A stretch of 64,000 bases of DNA from Moorella glycerini (GCF_009735625.1 NZ_CP046244.1:2418001-2482000), one strand, 5' to 3'; numbered from the stretch's first letter, positions 7,671 to 17,334 are shown. Notes: a model not told the origin generated them from the letters alone. Translations and numbers: made by a program.

Positions 7671-8612
7671 ATGTTACATACGCCCCTTTGCGATCTCCTG
7701 GGGATTACCTATCCTATTATCCAGGGCGGCATGGCCTGGGTGGCTACCGGGGAGCTAGCGGCAGCAGTTTCGGCCGCCGGGGGGTTAGGTATTATTGGTG
7801 CCGGCAATGCACCCCCGGAAACAGTGCGCCGGGAGATCCACAAGGTGCGCCAACGGACGGATCGCCCCTTTGGTGTAAACATATACTATATGTCACCCTA
7901 TGTGGAAGAACTGATTGAGCTTGTTTGTACCGAAAAGGTGCCGGTGGTTACTACCGGTGCCGGTAATCCCGGTAAACACCTGCCCAAATTAAAGGCCGCC
8001 GGCGTCAAGGTAATCCCGGTAGTAGCTTCCGTGGCCCTGGCGAAAAGGCTGGAAAGGCTGGGGGTGGATGCCCTGGTAGCCGAAGGTATGGAATGCGGCG
8101 GTCATATCGGGGAAATCGCCACCATGCCCCTGGTGCCCCAGATTGTAGATGCCGTACATATTCCCGTGATTGCTGCCGGCGGGATTGCCGACGGCCGCGG
8201 CCTGGCAGCAGCCCTGGCCCTGGGGGCGGCCGGCGTGCAGATGGGGACTCGTTTCATCTGTGCCGAAGAGTGTACCGTTCATCCCAATTATAAAGAGGCC
8301 GTCTTAAAGGCCGGGGATAGAGACGCCGTGGTTACCGGCATGCCGGGGCACTACGTGCGGGTGCTGAAAAATAAATTAACCCGGCAGTTTGAAGAGCTGG
8401 CCGCCCGGGGTGCTTCCTGGGAAGAGATGGATCGTTTGGGTACCGGCAAGCTCCGGGCCGCAGTAGTAGAAGGCGACGTGGAGTACGGCTCCCTCATGGC
8501 CGGCCAGAGCGCGGCCCTGGTGCGGGAAATCAAACCGGCGGCGGCGATAATCGAGGAAGTAATGGCTGAAGCAGAAGCGATCATCTCTCGCCTGGGCACG
8601 CTGGTGAGATAA
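7671..8612 (+). CDS. fabK: Enoyl-ACP reductase II (FabK)
   Basis: FMN-dependent enoyl-ACP reductase for the last step of each elongation cycle. The TIM-barrel protein of 313 residues has PIIQGGMAWVATGELAAAVS (about 15-34), GVNIYY (about 69), the flavin-binding GMECGGHIGE (about 142-151), AAGGIADGRGLAAALALGA (about 170-188) and GTRF. Nitronate monooxygenases share this fold, but fatty-acid-cluster context and sequence favour FabK. The AAAGGAGTGAAG ribosome site fits ATG 7671. It probably replaces FabI. Confidence 0.9.
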   Translation: MLHTPLCDLLGITYPIIQGGMAWVATGELAAAVSAAGGLGIIGAGNAPPETVRREIHKVRQRTDRPFGVNIYYMSPYVEELIELVCTEKVPVVTTGAGNPGKHLPKLKAAGVKVIPVVASVALAKRLERLGVDALVAEGMECGGHIGEIATMPLVPQIVDAVHIPVIAAGGIADGRGLAAALALGAAGVQMGTRFICAEECTVHPNYKEAVLKAGDRDAVVTGMPGHYVRVLKNKLTRQFEELAARGASWEEMDRLGTGKLRAAVVEGDVEYGSLMAGQSAALVREIKPAAAIIEEVMAEAEAIISRLGTLVR

Positions 8613-8973
8613 AAATATTCTCGGCGATACTTGCGCGAAGCCGCAGGTAGGCGGCGATTATGGTTGGGATATGTCCCGGAGCCGCGAATAGTGGACCCAT
8701 TCATGAGGGTCAGGCGCCCGCTCCACGAACAAGGAAAATGCAGGCTGAACAAAGGGCTGGGGGGTACAGGCGAAAGGCGACTTGGTTCGAGGCGTCAGCA
8801 AACTCAGCGAAGCTGCAGCAAGCCACCCCCGCCGCCGAGCAAAGCTGAGCGCTAAGTTTGCTAGCCGAGAACCACCGGAGCCTGGAGCCTGTACCCCCAG
8901 CCCAAAGAAGTTAGAGCGCGGATCAACCAGCAGTCGCCATTCTGGCAGAACTCTATCTTCGGAGGAACTCTTT
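8613..8973 (+). other. Non-coding gap between fabK and fabD
   Basis: This 361-bp gap lies inside an otherwise tight operon. I see no gene in it; frames across it are arginine/proline-rich and unconvincing. It is dominated by the large imperfect inverted repeat described separately. Its last bases hold the fabD ribosome site GGAGGAA (8961-8967). Confidence 0.7.
8754..8903. repeat. Large imperfect inverted repeat (150 bp)
   Basis: The outer arms, 8754-8771 and 8887-8903, pair over 17 positions with one bulged G and contain GGTACAGGC/GCCTGTACC. Further in, TGGTTC pairs with GAACCA and AGCAAACTCAGCG pairs with CGCTAAGTTTGCT with one G-U pair. The whole folds into one long interrupted hairpin with a GC-rich tip near 8820-8840. 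It could be a miniature mobile or intergenic repeat, or a structured RNA inside the fab mRNA. Confidence 0.65.
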
Positions 8974-9912
8974 ATGTCAGGCATAGTCTTTGTCTTCCCC
9001 GGCCAGGGCTCCCAGTATGTAGGTATGGGCCAGGAGCTGGCCGGCCGTTACCCCGAGGCGGCGGCGGTTTTTCAAGAGGCCGGGGCGGCCCTGGGGTGGC
9101 CGGTAGATAAGCTCTGCTTTGCAGGGCCGGCGGAAGAACTCACGCGGACGGAAAACACCCAGCCGGCAGTGCTGACGGTAAGTATTGCCTGCTTCCGGGT
9201 CCTGGCGGCCCACAGGATCAGGCCCGGGGCAGTAGCCGGCCACAGCCTGGGGGAATACAGCGCCCTGGTGGCTGCCGGCAGCCTTACCTTTAGCGAGGCA
9301 GTCAAACTGGTGGCCAAACGGGCGCAGCTCATGGCCACGGCTGTACCGGCAGGCCAGGGCGGTATGGTGGCCGTGCTGGGCCTGGAGGCAGAAAAAGTAG
9401 CCGCCCTCTGCCGGGAGGTAAAGGGTGGCATAGCTGAGGCGGCGAACTTCAATGCCCCGGGCCAGGTGGTAGTTGCCGGTGACCGGGAGGGGCTGGCGGC
9501 CCTATCTTCCCTGGCTAAAGAAGCAGGAGCTAAAAGGGTGGTCCCTCTCCAGGTGAGCGGTCCCTTCCACTCCAGCCTGATGGCGCCGGCGGCCCGGGAA
9601 CTGGCCCGGGTTTTAGCAGAGGTTCCCGTGGCCGATCCCCAGGTGCCACTGGTAACCAATGTCACGGCCGGCTATGTCTACACGGCGGCGCAGGTCAGGG
9701 AGAATCTGATTAAGCAGGTAGCCAGCCCGGTGCGCTGGGAGGAGAGTATCCGCCGCCTGCTGGCCGATGGTTACCGCACTTTCATCGAAGTAGGACCGGG
9801 CGATGTTTTAAGCGGGCTCATCAAGCGCATTGACCGCCAGGCAACCATCAGCCAGGTAGAAAATATCCAGACGCTGGATAAAACCCTTGCTTTACTTCAG
9901 GAGGCAAAATAA
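8974..9912 (+). CDS. fabD: Malonyl CoA-acyl carrier protein transacylase
   Basis: Loads malonyl groups from CoA onto ACP. The 312-residue protein begins [16 protein letters not shown] and has the serine nucleophile in [15 protein letters not shown] (about 90) and the catalytic His in GPFHSSLM (about 200). I start it at ATG 8974, 8 bases after GGAGGAA. The frame is open upstream to 8782, but that extension is not FabD-like and lies in the inverted repeat. Confidence 0.96.
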   Translation: MSGIVFVFPGQGSQYVGMGQELAGRYPEAAAVFQEAGAALGWPVDKLCFAGPAEELTRTENTQPAVLTVSIACFRVLAAHRIRPGAVAGHSLGEYSALVAAGSLTFSEAVKLVAKRAQLMATAVPAGQGGMVAVLGLEAEKVAALCREVKGGIAEAANFNAPGQVVVAGDREGLAALSSLAKEAGAKRVVPLQVSGPFHSSLMAPAARELARVLAEVPVADPQVPLVTNVTAGYVYTAAQVRENLIKQVASPVRWEESIRRLLADGYRTFIEVGPGDVLSGLIKRIDRQATISQVENIQTLDKTLALLQEAK

Positions 9913-9913
9913 A

Positions 9914-10663
9914 ATGGAATTGCAAGGCCAGGTAGCAGTTGTCACCGGGGCTTCCCGGGGGATAGGCCGGGCTACGGCCCTGGAACTCGCCCGGGCCGGT
10001 GCCAGGGTGGTGGTCAATTATGCCCGCCAGGCGGAGGCGGCGGCAGAGGTAGTGGCCGCCATCCAGGACGGCGGTGGCCAGGCCGTAGCCGTTGCTGCCG
10101 ATGTGGGCGATTATGAGGCGGCCAGGAATTTAATCCAGGCGGCCCTGGATCATTTCGGCCGGCTGGATATCCTGGTGAACAACGCCGGTATAGCCCGGGA
10201 TAACCTGGCAGCCCGCTTGAAACCGGATGACTGGGCTGCCGTTCTCCAGACCAACCTGACCGGCGTTTTCAATTGCTGCCAGGCCGCCTTAAAACCCATG
10301 CTCCGCCAGCGCCAGGGACGAATAATCAACCTGACTTCGGTGGTAGGCCTGCGCGGTAATGCCGGCCAGGTAAATTATGCCGCCGCCAAGGCCGGGGTTA
10401 TCGGTTTTACCAAAGCCCTGGCTAAAGAGGTGGCCTCGCGGGGCATCCTGGTTAATGCCGTCGCCCCGGGTTTTATCGCTACGGAAATGACGGCGGCTTT
10501 AAACGAGGCGGCCCGGGAAGAATTTTACCGCCATATCCCTCTGGGTCGCCCCGGCGAGCCGGAGGAGGTGGCTGAAGTTATTCTTTTCCTGGCTTCGCCA
10601 GCGGCCAGGTATATTACCGGCCAGGTAATAGTTGTTGACGGCGGCCTTACCCTGGCTCTATAA
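9914..10663 (+). CDS. fabG: 3-oxoacyl-ACP reductase
   Basis: NADPH-dependent short-chain dehydrogenase that reduces 3-ketoacyl-ACP. The 249-residue protein has the cofactor loop TGASRGIG (about 12-19), NNAG (about 89-92), the catalytic Ser in NLTSVVG (about 140), the YAAAK active site (about 153-157) and the C-terminal [16 protein letters not shown] 9914 follows the fabD stop by one base, with AGGAGG inside the fabD end, so an upstream in-frame start is unlikely. Confidence 0.95.
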   Translation: MELQGQVAVVTGASRGIGRATALELARAGARVVVNYARQAEAAAEVVAAIQDGGGQAVAVAADVGDYEAARNLIQAALDHFGRLDILVNNAGIARDNLAARLKPDDWAAVLQTNLTGVFNCCQAALKPMLRQRQGRIINLTSVVGLRGNAGQVNYAAAKAGVIGFTKALAKEVASRGILVNAVAPGFIATEMTAALNEAAREEFYRHIPLGRPGEPEEVAEVILFLASPAARYITGQVIVVDGGLTLAL

Positions 10664-10682
10664 GCCAGGTATGAAAAGATGA

Positions 10683-10940
<258 letters not shown>

Positions 10941-10949
10941 AACCAGAAA

Positions 10950-10979
10950 GGGAAGTCCCGTGCTTTAACGGGACTTCCC
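10950..10979 (+). terminator. Hairpin between acpP and fabF
   Basis: Perfect 11-bp stem GGGAAGTCCCG/CGGGACTTCCC with an 8-base loop. No long T run follows, so it may be a partial terminator or a 3' stabiliser that keeps acpP mRNA abundant. Confidence 0.5.
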
Positions 10980-10998
10980 CTTAGAATGGGGGATAGCT

Positions 10999-12234
10999 TT
11001 GCAAAAGCGTGTCGTTATCACCGGCCTGGGAGCCATCTCCCCCGTAGGTACTGGTAAAGATAAATTCTGGCAGGCCTTGGTGGCGGGGCAGCCGGGCATT
11101 GGCCCCATTACCCGCTTTGATGCCGGGGAAATGGCCGTCCGTTTTGCCGGTGAGGTAAAGGACTTTGACCCGGGAGCCTTCTTTGATCGCAAAGAAGCCC
11201 GGCGCATGGATCGTTTTACCCAGTATGCGGTAGCCGCAGCCCGCATGGCGGTAGAAGACGCAAAGCTCGATCTGGAAAAAGAGGACCGGGAGCGGGTAGG
11301 TGTTATTTTTGCTACGGGTATCGGCGGCATGGAAACCTTTGAAGAACAAACCCGGGTTCTCCTGGAAAAAGGCCCCAACCGGGTCAGCCCCTTTTTTGTC
11401 CCTATGATGATCGCCAATATGGCCGCCGGGCAAATCTCTATTAACTTAGGCGCCCGCGGGGTAAACTTTACGGTAGTCAATGCCTGCGCTTCTGGGGCCA
11501 ATGCCATCGGCGAGGCCTTCCGCACCCTGCAGCGGGGTGACGCCGATGTAATTGTCACCGGTGGCAGCGAGGCCAGTGTAACTCCCCTCACGGTGGCCGG
11601 CTTTGCGGCCATGAAGGCGCTCTCTACCCGCAATGAAGAGCCGGCCAGAGCCAGCCGCCCCTTTGACCGGGGCCGGGATGGCTTTGTCCTGGGCGAAGGC
11701 GCGGGGGTAATGGTCCTGGAAACCCTGGAACATGCTGCAACCCGGGGTGCCCGCATCTATGCGGAAGTGGCCGGCTATGGTTGCACGGCCGATGCCTATC
11801 ATATTACGGCCCCGGCCCCCGATGGGGCGGCGGCCAGCCGGGCCATGGCCCTGGCCCTCCAGGATGCAGGTCTAAAGCCGGAGGATATTGATTACATCAA
11901 TGCCCACGGTACTTCTACCGAGCTAAACGACCGCCAGGAAACCCTGGCCATTAAAAAAGTCTTTGGCAATCATGCCTACCGGCTGGCCGTCAGTTCGACC
12001 AAGTCCATGACCGGCCATCTCCTGGGAGCTGCCGGGGCCATTGAGCTGGTGGCAACGGCCCTGGCCGTGCACACCGGTGTCCTCCCGCCGACCATTAATT
12101 ACGAAGAACCCGATCCCGATTGCGACCTGGACTATGTGCCCAATGTGGCCCGGGAGCGGCAGGTCAGGGCGGCCATCTCCAATTCCTTTGGCTTCGGTGG
12201 TCATAACGTCACCGTGGTGCTGCGTAAAATCTAG
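10999..12234 (+). CDS. fabF: 3-oxoacyl-ACP synthase II
   Basis: Elongates acyl-ACP chains by decarboxylating condensation with malonyl-ACP. The 411-residue protein has the nucleophilic Cys in [15 protein letters not shown] (about 162), His in [11 protein letters not shown] (about 302) and His in [12 protein letters not shown] (about 339), the complete Cys-His-His triad. It starts at TTG 10999 with a weaker GGGGGA ribosome site. It is the last gene of the cluster; fabZ and acc genes are not in this window. Confidence 0.96.
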   Translation: MQKRVVITGLGAISPVGTGKDKFWQALVAGQPGIGPITRFDAGEMAVRFAGEVKDFDPGAFFDRKEARRMDRFTQYAVAAARMAVEDAKLDLEKEDRERVGVIFATGIGGMETFEEQTRVLLEKGPNRVSPFFVPMMIANMAAGQISINLGARGVNFTVVNACASGANAIGEAFRTLQRGDADVIVTGGSEASVTPLTVAGFAAMKALSTRNEEPARASRPFDRGRDGFVLGEGAGVMVLETLEHAATRGARIYAEVAGYGCTADAYHITAPAPDGAAASRAMALALQDAGLKPEDIDYINAHGTSTELNDRQETLAIKKVFGNHAYRLAVSSTKSMTGHLLGAAGAIELVATALAVHTGVLPPTINYEEPDPDCDLDYVPNVARERQVRAAISNSFGFGGHNVTVVLRKI

Positions 12235-12385
12235 CCCTGGCCGGCCCTGGGAGCGTTATCGGTCTGAGGCCGCGGAAGCTAAAAAATATGGGTTTTGTTG
12301 ACATTATACTTCTACCATTGCTGAAGCCACAAAAACGGAGGGAATTGGAGGCTGCAATCGGGAACTGGCGCAGCCAGTTTCTACG

Positions 12386-12420
12386 AGAATTCCGACTTCC
12401 GACTTCTTGCCTCTGACTTC
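12386..12420. repeat. Short degenerate heptamer tandem repeat
   Basis: Five 7-base units read AGAATTC, CGACTTC, CGACTTC, TTGCCTC, TGACTTC (minus-strand consensus GAAGTCR). They lie in the 213-bp gap between fabF and rnc. I see no convincing rnc promoter in this gap. Confidence 0.5.
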
Positions 12421-12447
12421 TATTCCGTATAAGGCAGGGAAAAAAAT

Positions 12448-13149
12448 TTGGATAACAAAAGACGGGAGCAGCTGCAACAGTTTTTGCGCCGTTTTCACCT
12501 GGATATTGACGACCTGGAAGGATTCAATACGGCCCTGACCCATCCTACCTACGCCTATGAACACCAGCTGCCCCACGACAACCAGCGGCTGGAGTTCCTG
12601 GGCGATGCCGTCCTGGGGCTGGTGATTGCTACCTATCTTTACCGGGAATTTCCCCACCTGCCGGAAGGGGATTTGACCCGCATGCGGGCGGCCATTGTCT
12701 GTGAGGCGAGCCTTGCTAAAGTCGCCCGGCAGATCAACCTGGGGGAATTGCTTCTCCTGGGGCAGGGAGAAGCAATTAGCGGGGGTCGCCAGCGGCCCTC
12801 CAACCTGGCCGATGCCCTGGAGGCAGTAATTGGTAGCCTCTACCTGGCCGGGGGGTTAAAAATAGCTCAGGATTTTATCCTGCAAATCTTTACCCCTGCC
12901 CTGGAAATACTCAAGGATACCGGCGTCATTGACAGCAAGTCGGCCCTGCAGGAATTAATCCAGCAAAGGGGACCGGACAATGTGACCTATAAAATCCTGG
13001 AGGAATGGGGGCCGGACCACGCCAAGCAATATAAGGCCGGCGTATTTTTCCGGAACCGCCTCCTGGCTACCGGCGAAGGGCACAGCAAGAAAGAGGCCGA
13101 ACAGGAAGCCGCCCGGGCCGCCCTGGCATTAATAAAGATCCAGGGTTAA
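12448..13149 (+). CDS. rnc: Ribonuclease III
   Basis: Double-strand-specific endoribonuclease that matures rRNA and processes structured mRNAs. The 233-residue protein has the signature NQRLEFLGDAVLGLV (about 43-57), with the acidic catalytic residues there and in ADALEAVIGSLYLAGG (about 120-135), and a C-terminal dsRNA-binding domain (about 160-230, including GHSKKEAEQEAARAAL). It starts at TTG 12448. Location just upstream of smc is usual in Firmicutes, with spoVS between them here. Confidence 0.95.
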   Translation: MDNKRREQLQQFLRRFHLDIDDLEGFNTALTHPTYAYEHQLPHDNQRLEFLGDAVLGLVIATYLYREFPHLPEGDLTRMRAAIVCEASLAKVARQINLGELLLLGQGEAISGGRQRPSNLADALEAVIGSLYLAGGLKIAQDFILQIFTPALEILKDTGVIDSKSALQELIQQRGPDNVTYKILEEWGPDHAKQYKAGVFFRNRLLATGEGHSKKEAEQEAARAALALIKIQG

Positions 13150-13183
13150 TTTGCAATTTAATTTTTTCAGTCCATTCTTTCAG

Positions 13184-13213
13184 GAAGGAATTGGTGCCTC
13201 TCATGTCGAATAA
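13184..13213 (+). promoter_or_regulatory. Sigma-H promoter of spoVS
   Basis: GAAGGAATT (13184-13192), a 12-bp spacer and GTCGAATAA (13205-13213) match the Bacillus sigma-H consensus RnAGGAwWW-N11-12-RnnGAATww at every defined position. spoVS is a sigma-H gene in Bacillus. Confidence 0.75.
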
Positions 13214-13255
13214 CATATGGGTTTAAAGGGCGGTAAAGATAGGGAGGAGGAAGCA

Positions 13256-13516
13256 ATGGAGGTCCTAAAGGTTTCGGCCCAGTCCAATCCCAAAGCCGTA
13301 GCTGGAGCCCTGGCAGCCGTCTTCCGTCAATACGGTAAGGCCGAAGTCCAGGCCGTAGGGGCAGGAGCAGTTAACCAGGCCGTCAAGGCCATTGCCATTG
13401 CCCGGGGTTTTATTGCCCCCAATGGCATCGACCTGGTAATGATTCCTGCTTTTGCGGAAATTAACATCAATGGTGAAGAAAGAACCGCAATTAAATTTAT
13501 TGTCGAACCCCGCTAA
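13256..13516 (+). CDS. spoVS: Stage V sporulation protein S
   Basis: Small (86-residue) Alba-fold protein required for normal spore coat assembly and completion of sporulation in Bacillus. It begins MEVLKVSAQSNPKAVAGAL and contains AVGAGAVNQAVKAIAIARG, both nearly invariant in the family. ATG 13256 has a strong GGAGGAGG site; the upstream open frame from 13217 is leader. It has its own sigma-H promoter and an intrinsic terminator, so it is a single-gene transcript between rnc and smc. Confidence 0.95.
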   Translation: MEVLKVSAQSNPKAVAGALAAVFRQYGKAEVQAVGAGAVNQAVKAIAIARGFIAPNGIDLVMIPAFAEININGEERTAIKFIVEPR

Positions 13517-13526
13517 GGGTAACGGC

Positions 13527-13561
13527 AAACTGCTCTCCGAGCAGTTTTCTTTATTTATTTT
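13527..13561 (+). terminator. Intrinsic terminator after spoVS
   Basis: Perfect 9-bp stem AAACTGCTC/GAGCAGTTT with loop TCC, followed by a long T-rich run. The smc ribosome site begins at once after it. Confidence 0.85.
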
Positions 13562-13572
13562 TGGAGGCAAAA

Positions 13573-16500
13573 ATGTATCTAAAGGGTGTTGAGATCCAGG
13601 GTTTCAAGACCTTTGTCGACCGGGTGAGACTGGAGTTTGGCCCCGGGGTGACGGCCATTGTCGGCCCCAACGGCAGCGGCAAGAGCAACATTGCCGATGC
13701 CATCCTCTGGGTCCTGGGCGAACAGAGCGCCAGGACTTTACGCGGGGCGCGCATGGACGATGTGATCTTTGCCGGCAGTGAGAAACGGCGGCCGGTGGGT
13801 ATGGCGGAAGTAACTTTACACCTCGATAACAGCGACGGCAGCCTGCCCCTGGAGTTTGAGGAAATAGCCGTGACGCGGCGTTTTTTTCGCTCCGGCGAGG
13901 GCGAGTATTATATCAACAAGGTTCCCTGCCGGTTGCGGGATATCCAGGAGCTGTTCTTAGATACCGGTTCCGGCCGGGGGAGCCTGGCCATTGTCGGCCA
14001 GGGCCGCCTGGAAGAGATCCTCTCCGCCCGGCCGGAGGAGCGGCGGGCAGTGCTCGAGGAGGCGGCCGGCATTGCCCGCTACCGGTGGCGCAAAAAAGAA
14101 GCGGAGCAGCGCCTGGAAGGTGTTGAGCAAGATTTATTACGCTTACATGATTTAATCGGCGAGCTAAAGGAACAGCTGGGACCGGCGGCTGCAGAAGCAG
14201 CCCGGGCCCGGCGTTACCAGAAATTAAGCCGGCTTTTAAATCTCGTGGAACTGCTCCTCAAGGCCGGAGAAATGGAAGAAACCAGGCGTCGCCAGCAGCG
14301 CAGCCAGGAACGTTTACAGGCCCTGACGGCTGCCATGGAGGAACTGAAGGCTTTAGAACAGCAGCTCCAGGCAAAAGCCAGGGAACTGCAGGAAGAGCAG
14401 CAGAGGCACCAGGCCGAGAGGCAACGTTACCAGGCGGAACTGCAAAGTTTAAGGGAACAGCTGGTCAGAACCCGGGGGGAAATAAACCTGGTCCGGGAAA
14501 AGCTGGCTGAGCTGGCCCGGCAGCAGGAGGAAGACTCTACCCGGCAGCGGCACCTGGAAGAGGAAAAAGCCAGTCTGGCAGCCGCCCTGGCTGCGCTGGC
14601 CCGGGAAAGGGAGGAGAACATTCAGGAGCAGGCCCGGCTGGAGCAGGAGATAATAAAAGGCCGGGAGGAGCAGGAAAAACTCCAGGCGGAAGCCCGGGAG
14701 CTGGCCGCAGAGATTGAAAAAGTAAGGAGCAACCTCTTTCAAGTAGCCCATGAACGGGCCGGCTGTCATAATGAACTGGTGCGCCTGGAGGAAAAACAGA
14801 CGGCTGTAGAGCGGCTTTTAGAGCAAAAACGGCGCCAGCTCCAGGAATGGCAAAAGGAAAGGGAGCATTTACTGGACCACCTGCAGGCCGGTCAGGAACA
14901 ACTGCAGCAGCTGGAAGAGGAATTAAAAAGACTGGAAGGGAAAAAGGCCGGCCTGGAAATGGAGATGCAGCTAAAGGAGGCTGAGCTGGCCACCCGCGAA
15001 AAGGAACTGGCCGGCTGGAAGGAACGTCAACGTGCCCTGGCCGTACAGCTAAAGGTTTTACGTCAATCCCAGGCCGACTATGAAGGTTTCGCCGAAGGCG
15101 TGAAGTTTATCCTGCAGGCCAGGAGCAGGGGTGAAGCTGCCTGTGCCGGTGTCCTGGGAGTAGTGGTGGAAAAGCTGGCGGTACCGGCCGAACTCACCCA
15201 GGCCGTGGAAGTGGCCCTGGGCGGGGCGGCCCAACAAATCCTGGTAAGGACGGCGGCCGAGGCGGAAGCGGTTATCCAGTTCCTTAAAGCCCGGGGCCGG
15301 GGACGGGCCACCATCTTACCCCTGGCCTGGCTGGAGCCGCGCCGCTGGCCGGCCTGGGCCAGCTGGGTCTTAAAGGAACCCGGCGTCCTGGGGATAGCGG
15401 CCGGCCTGGTCCAATGCGAGACTGAAGTACGGCCGGCGGTGGAGTATCTCCTGGGGCAGATCCTGATTGTAGCCGACATCCGCCGCGCCCTGGCCCTGGG
15501 GGAGCGCCTGCGACCACCTGTGCGCCTGGTCACCCTGGAAGGGGAAGTAATCCAGCCCCGGGGACCGGTGACGGGCGGGGTGGCCAGGCAGCAGGGCGGT
15601 TATCTCCAGCGGCGCCTGGCTATCCAGCAGGGTGAGGCCGAACTGGCTAACCTGGTAGCCAGAATAAAAAAGGGCCAGGAGCAGCAGGAACAGCTGCAAA
15701 AGATGCTGGCCGGGAACCGGCAGGAGTACCACCAGGTGACGGAAGGGATTCTTACCTGCCGGAGCCAGCTCCATAATTTACTGCAGCGCCTGAGCGAGCG
15801 CAAAGAAGACCTGGCCCGCCTGGAAGAAAAGATTGCCGTCCTGGAGGAAGAACTGGTCCAGGGCACTAGCGGTTCCCTGGACCTGGGCAAAGAGCGGGCG
15901 GAAAAGCAAGAACTCCTGGCCCGGCTGGAAGCCCTGGAAGGTGAGCTAAACCGCCAGTTGAGCGGTCTCCAGGAGCGAGGGGCGGCCGGCCAGCAGCATC
16001 TCGCTACCTGCCGGCAGGAACTGGCAGTCAATGAAGCCCGCCTTCAGGCCCTGGTCAACGCCCGGGAACAGTTAAATCTCCGGGAAAGGGAACTGGCCCG
16101 GCAGCAGGAAAACTGGCAGCGGCAACAGGAAGAACTGGCTGCCAGGAGGGCGACGGCAGTTGCCCTGGAAAATGAGCTTAAAGCTAACCTGGAAAAGCTG
16201 GCCGGGGAAGAGGACTGGCTCCAGGGGGCCTGCCAGCAGGCCATGGCAGGCTTGACGCGCCTGGAAGACGAGACCTCTGCCCGGGTTGATAAACAGGAAG
16301 AACTGGCCCGGGAACAGGATAGGTTACAGGCGCAAAAAGATAAACTGCTTGCCCGCCGGCAGCAGGAAGAGATCAATTTAGCCCGCCTGGAAACGGCCCT
16401 GGCCGCCGGTCTCGCCGAACTGGAGGAACGTTTTGGCCCGCGGTGGGAGGCGGAATTACAAAAACCCCGCCCGCACCTGCAAAAAAGAGCAGCGGCTGTA

Positions 16501-17136
16501 CGGGAACTCGTAAAGGAAAGACTGTTAAGCTTAGGGGAAGTTAACCCCGGGGCCATGGCGGCTTACGAACGCTTAAAGGCCCGCGTTGATGAACTGGAGC
16601 AGCAGAAGCAGGACCTGGAGGGAGGCCGGGCGGCCTTGCACCAGGTAATTAACGAGATGGAACGATTAATGGCCAGGCAGCTCAAAGCTACCCTGGCCGC
16701 GGTCCAGGAACACTTTGCCGCCATATTCCAGGAACTTTTCGATGGCGGTGAGGCCCGCCTGGAACTGACCGGTAGCCAGGATATCCTGGCCGCTGGCCTG
16801 GAGATCGTTGCCCGGCCGCCGGGTAAGAAACTTCAGCACCTGGCCCTTCTCTCGGGCGGGGAAAAGGCCCTGACGGCGGTAGCTTTTATCTTCGCCCTGT
16901 TAAAGGTCAAACCCAGCGCCTTCTGTATCTTTGATGAGGTGGATACGGCCCTGGATGAAGCCAATGTGGAGCGCTTTGCCCGGTTGTTGCGCCAGTTTGC
17001 CGCCCAGACCCAGTTTATCGTCATCTCCCACCGCCAGGGCACCATGGCTGCTGCCGACGTCCTTTACGGTGTGACCATGACGGAACAGGGCGTCTCCCGC
17101 CTGGTTTCGGTGCGGCTGGAACAACTGCCGGCGTAA
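13573..17136 (+). CDS. smc: Chromosome partition protein SMC
   Basis: Condensin ATPase that compacts and helps segregate the chromosome together with ScpA and ScpB. The 1187-residue protein has an N-terminal head with Walker A GPNGSGKSN (about 32-40), long coiled coils (about 170-500 and 660-1010, very rich in Glu/Gln/Leu/Arg), a hinge (about 505-655) and a C-terminal head with signature LSGGEKAL and Walker B FCIFDEVDTALDE. ATG 13573 follows a TTGGAGG ribosome site; TTG 13561 is less likely. The usual neighbour ftsY is displaced by 7 kb of accessory genes. Confidence 0.96.
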   Translation: MYLKGVEIQGFKTFVDRVRLEFGPGVTAIVGPNGSGKSNIADAILWVLGEQSARTLRGARMDDVIFAGSEKRRPVGMAEVTLHLDNSDGSLPLEFEEIAVTRRFFRSGEGEYYINKVPCRLRDIQELFLDTGSGRGSLAIVGQGRLEEILSARPEERRAVLEEAAGIARYRWRKKEAEQRLEGVEQDLLRLHDLIGELKEQLGPAAAEAARARRYQKLSRLLNLVELLLKAGEMEETRRRQQRSQERLQALTAAMEELKALEQQLQAKARELQEEQQRHQAERQRYQAELQSLREQLVRTRGEINLVREKLAELARQQEEDSTRQRHLEEEKASLAAALAALAREREENIQEQARLEQEIIKGREEQEKLQAEARELAAEIEKVRSNLFQVAHERAGCHNELVRLEEKQTAVERLLEQKRRQLQEWQKEREHLLDHLQAGQEQLQQLEEELKRLEGKKAGLEMEMQLKEAELATREKELAGWKERQRALAVQLKVLRQSQADYEGFAEGVKFILQARSRGEAACAGVLGVVVEKLAVPAELTQAVEVALGGAAQQILVRTAAEAEAVIQFLKARGRGRATILPLAWLEPRRWPAWASWVLKEPGVLGIAAGLVQCETEVRPAVEYLLGQILIVADIRRALALGERLRPPVRLVTLEGEVIQPRGPVTGGVARQQGGYLQRRLAIQQGEAELANLVARIKKGQEQQEQLQKMLAGNRQEYHQVTEGILTCRSQLHNLLQRLSERKEDLARLEEKIAVLEEELVQGTSGSLDLGKERAEKQELLARLEALEGELNRQLSGLQERGAAGQQHLATCRQELAVNEARLQALVNAREQLNLRERELARQQENWQRQQEELAARRATAVALENELKANLEKLAGEEDWLQGACQQAMAGLTRLEDETSARVDKQEELAREQDRLQAQKDKLLARRQQEEINLARLETALAAGLAELEERFGPRWEAELQKPRPHLQKRAAAVRELVKERLLSLGEVNPGAMAAYERLKARVDELEQQKQDLEGGRAALHQVINEMERLMARQLKATLAAVQEHFAAIFQELFDGGEARLELTGSQDILAAGLEIVARPPGKKLQHLALLSGGEKALTAVAFIFALLKVKPSAFCIFDEVDTALDEANVERFARLLRQFAAQTQFIVISHRQGTMAAADVLYGVTMTEQGVSRLVSVRLEQLPA

Positions 17137-17149
17137 AAATATTGGGGCT

Positions 17150-17223
17150 CATTGATAAGCGGTGCGGAAACGCCATCCCCGGGGGGTATCCCCGCCAACA
17201 TCAACGGCAAGGAAGTCCCCTGA
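17150..17223 (+). pseudogene. Possible gene remnant next to the insertion sequence
   Basis: One frame is open from about 17154 to a stop at 17221-17223 and reads as protein-like sequence ending PGGIPANINGKEVP. It has no start and ends at the insertion point. It may be the tail of a lost gene, or chance. Confidence 0.2.
17215..17223 (+). repeat. Left target-site duplication of the insertion sequence
   Basis: GTCCCCTGA directly abuts the left inverted repeat. The same nine bases occur at 19937-19945 directly after the right inverted repeat. Confidence 0.9.
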
Positions 17224-17237
17224 CAGTGCTGACGCAT
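17224..17237 (+). repeat. Left terminal inverted repeat
   Basis: CAGTGCTGACGCAT, the exact reverse complement of 19923-19936. Confidence 0.9.
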
Positions 17238-17305
17238 CAACAAAGAAGGCTTTGCGACGCCTGAATAAATAACAGGTTTCGAAAAAAATTTATCGCAAAT
17301 AGGAC

Positions 17306-17334
17306 TGGACAGGCACGAGCCGATCTGAGATAAT
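17306..17334 (+). promoter_or_regulatory. Promoter inside the insertion sequence
   Basis: TGGACA (17306-17311), a 17-bp spacer and GATAAT (17329-17334), 32 bases before the druA ATG. It lies within the element, so the element carries its own promoter. Confidence 0.55.

Noticed and set aside
7671..8612. Nitronate monooxygenase instead of FabK
   Set aside because: Same fold, but location inside the fab cluster and the sequence features favour FabK; not fully excluded.
8782..8973. 64-residue N-terminal extension of fabD
   Set aside because: Low-complexity, lies in the inverted repeat, and ATG 8974 has the proper ribosome site and family start.
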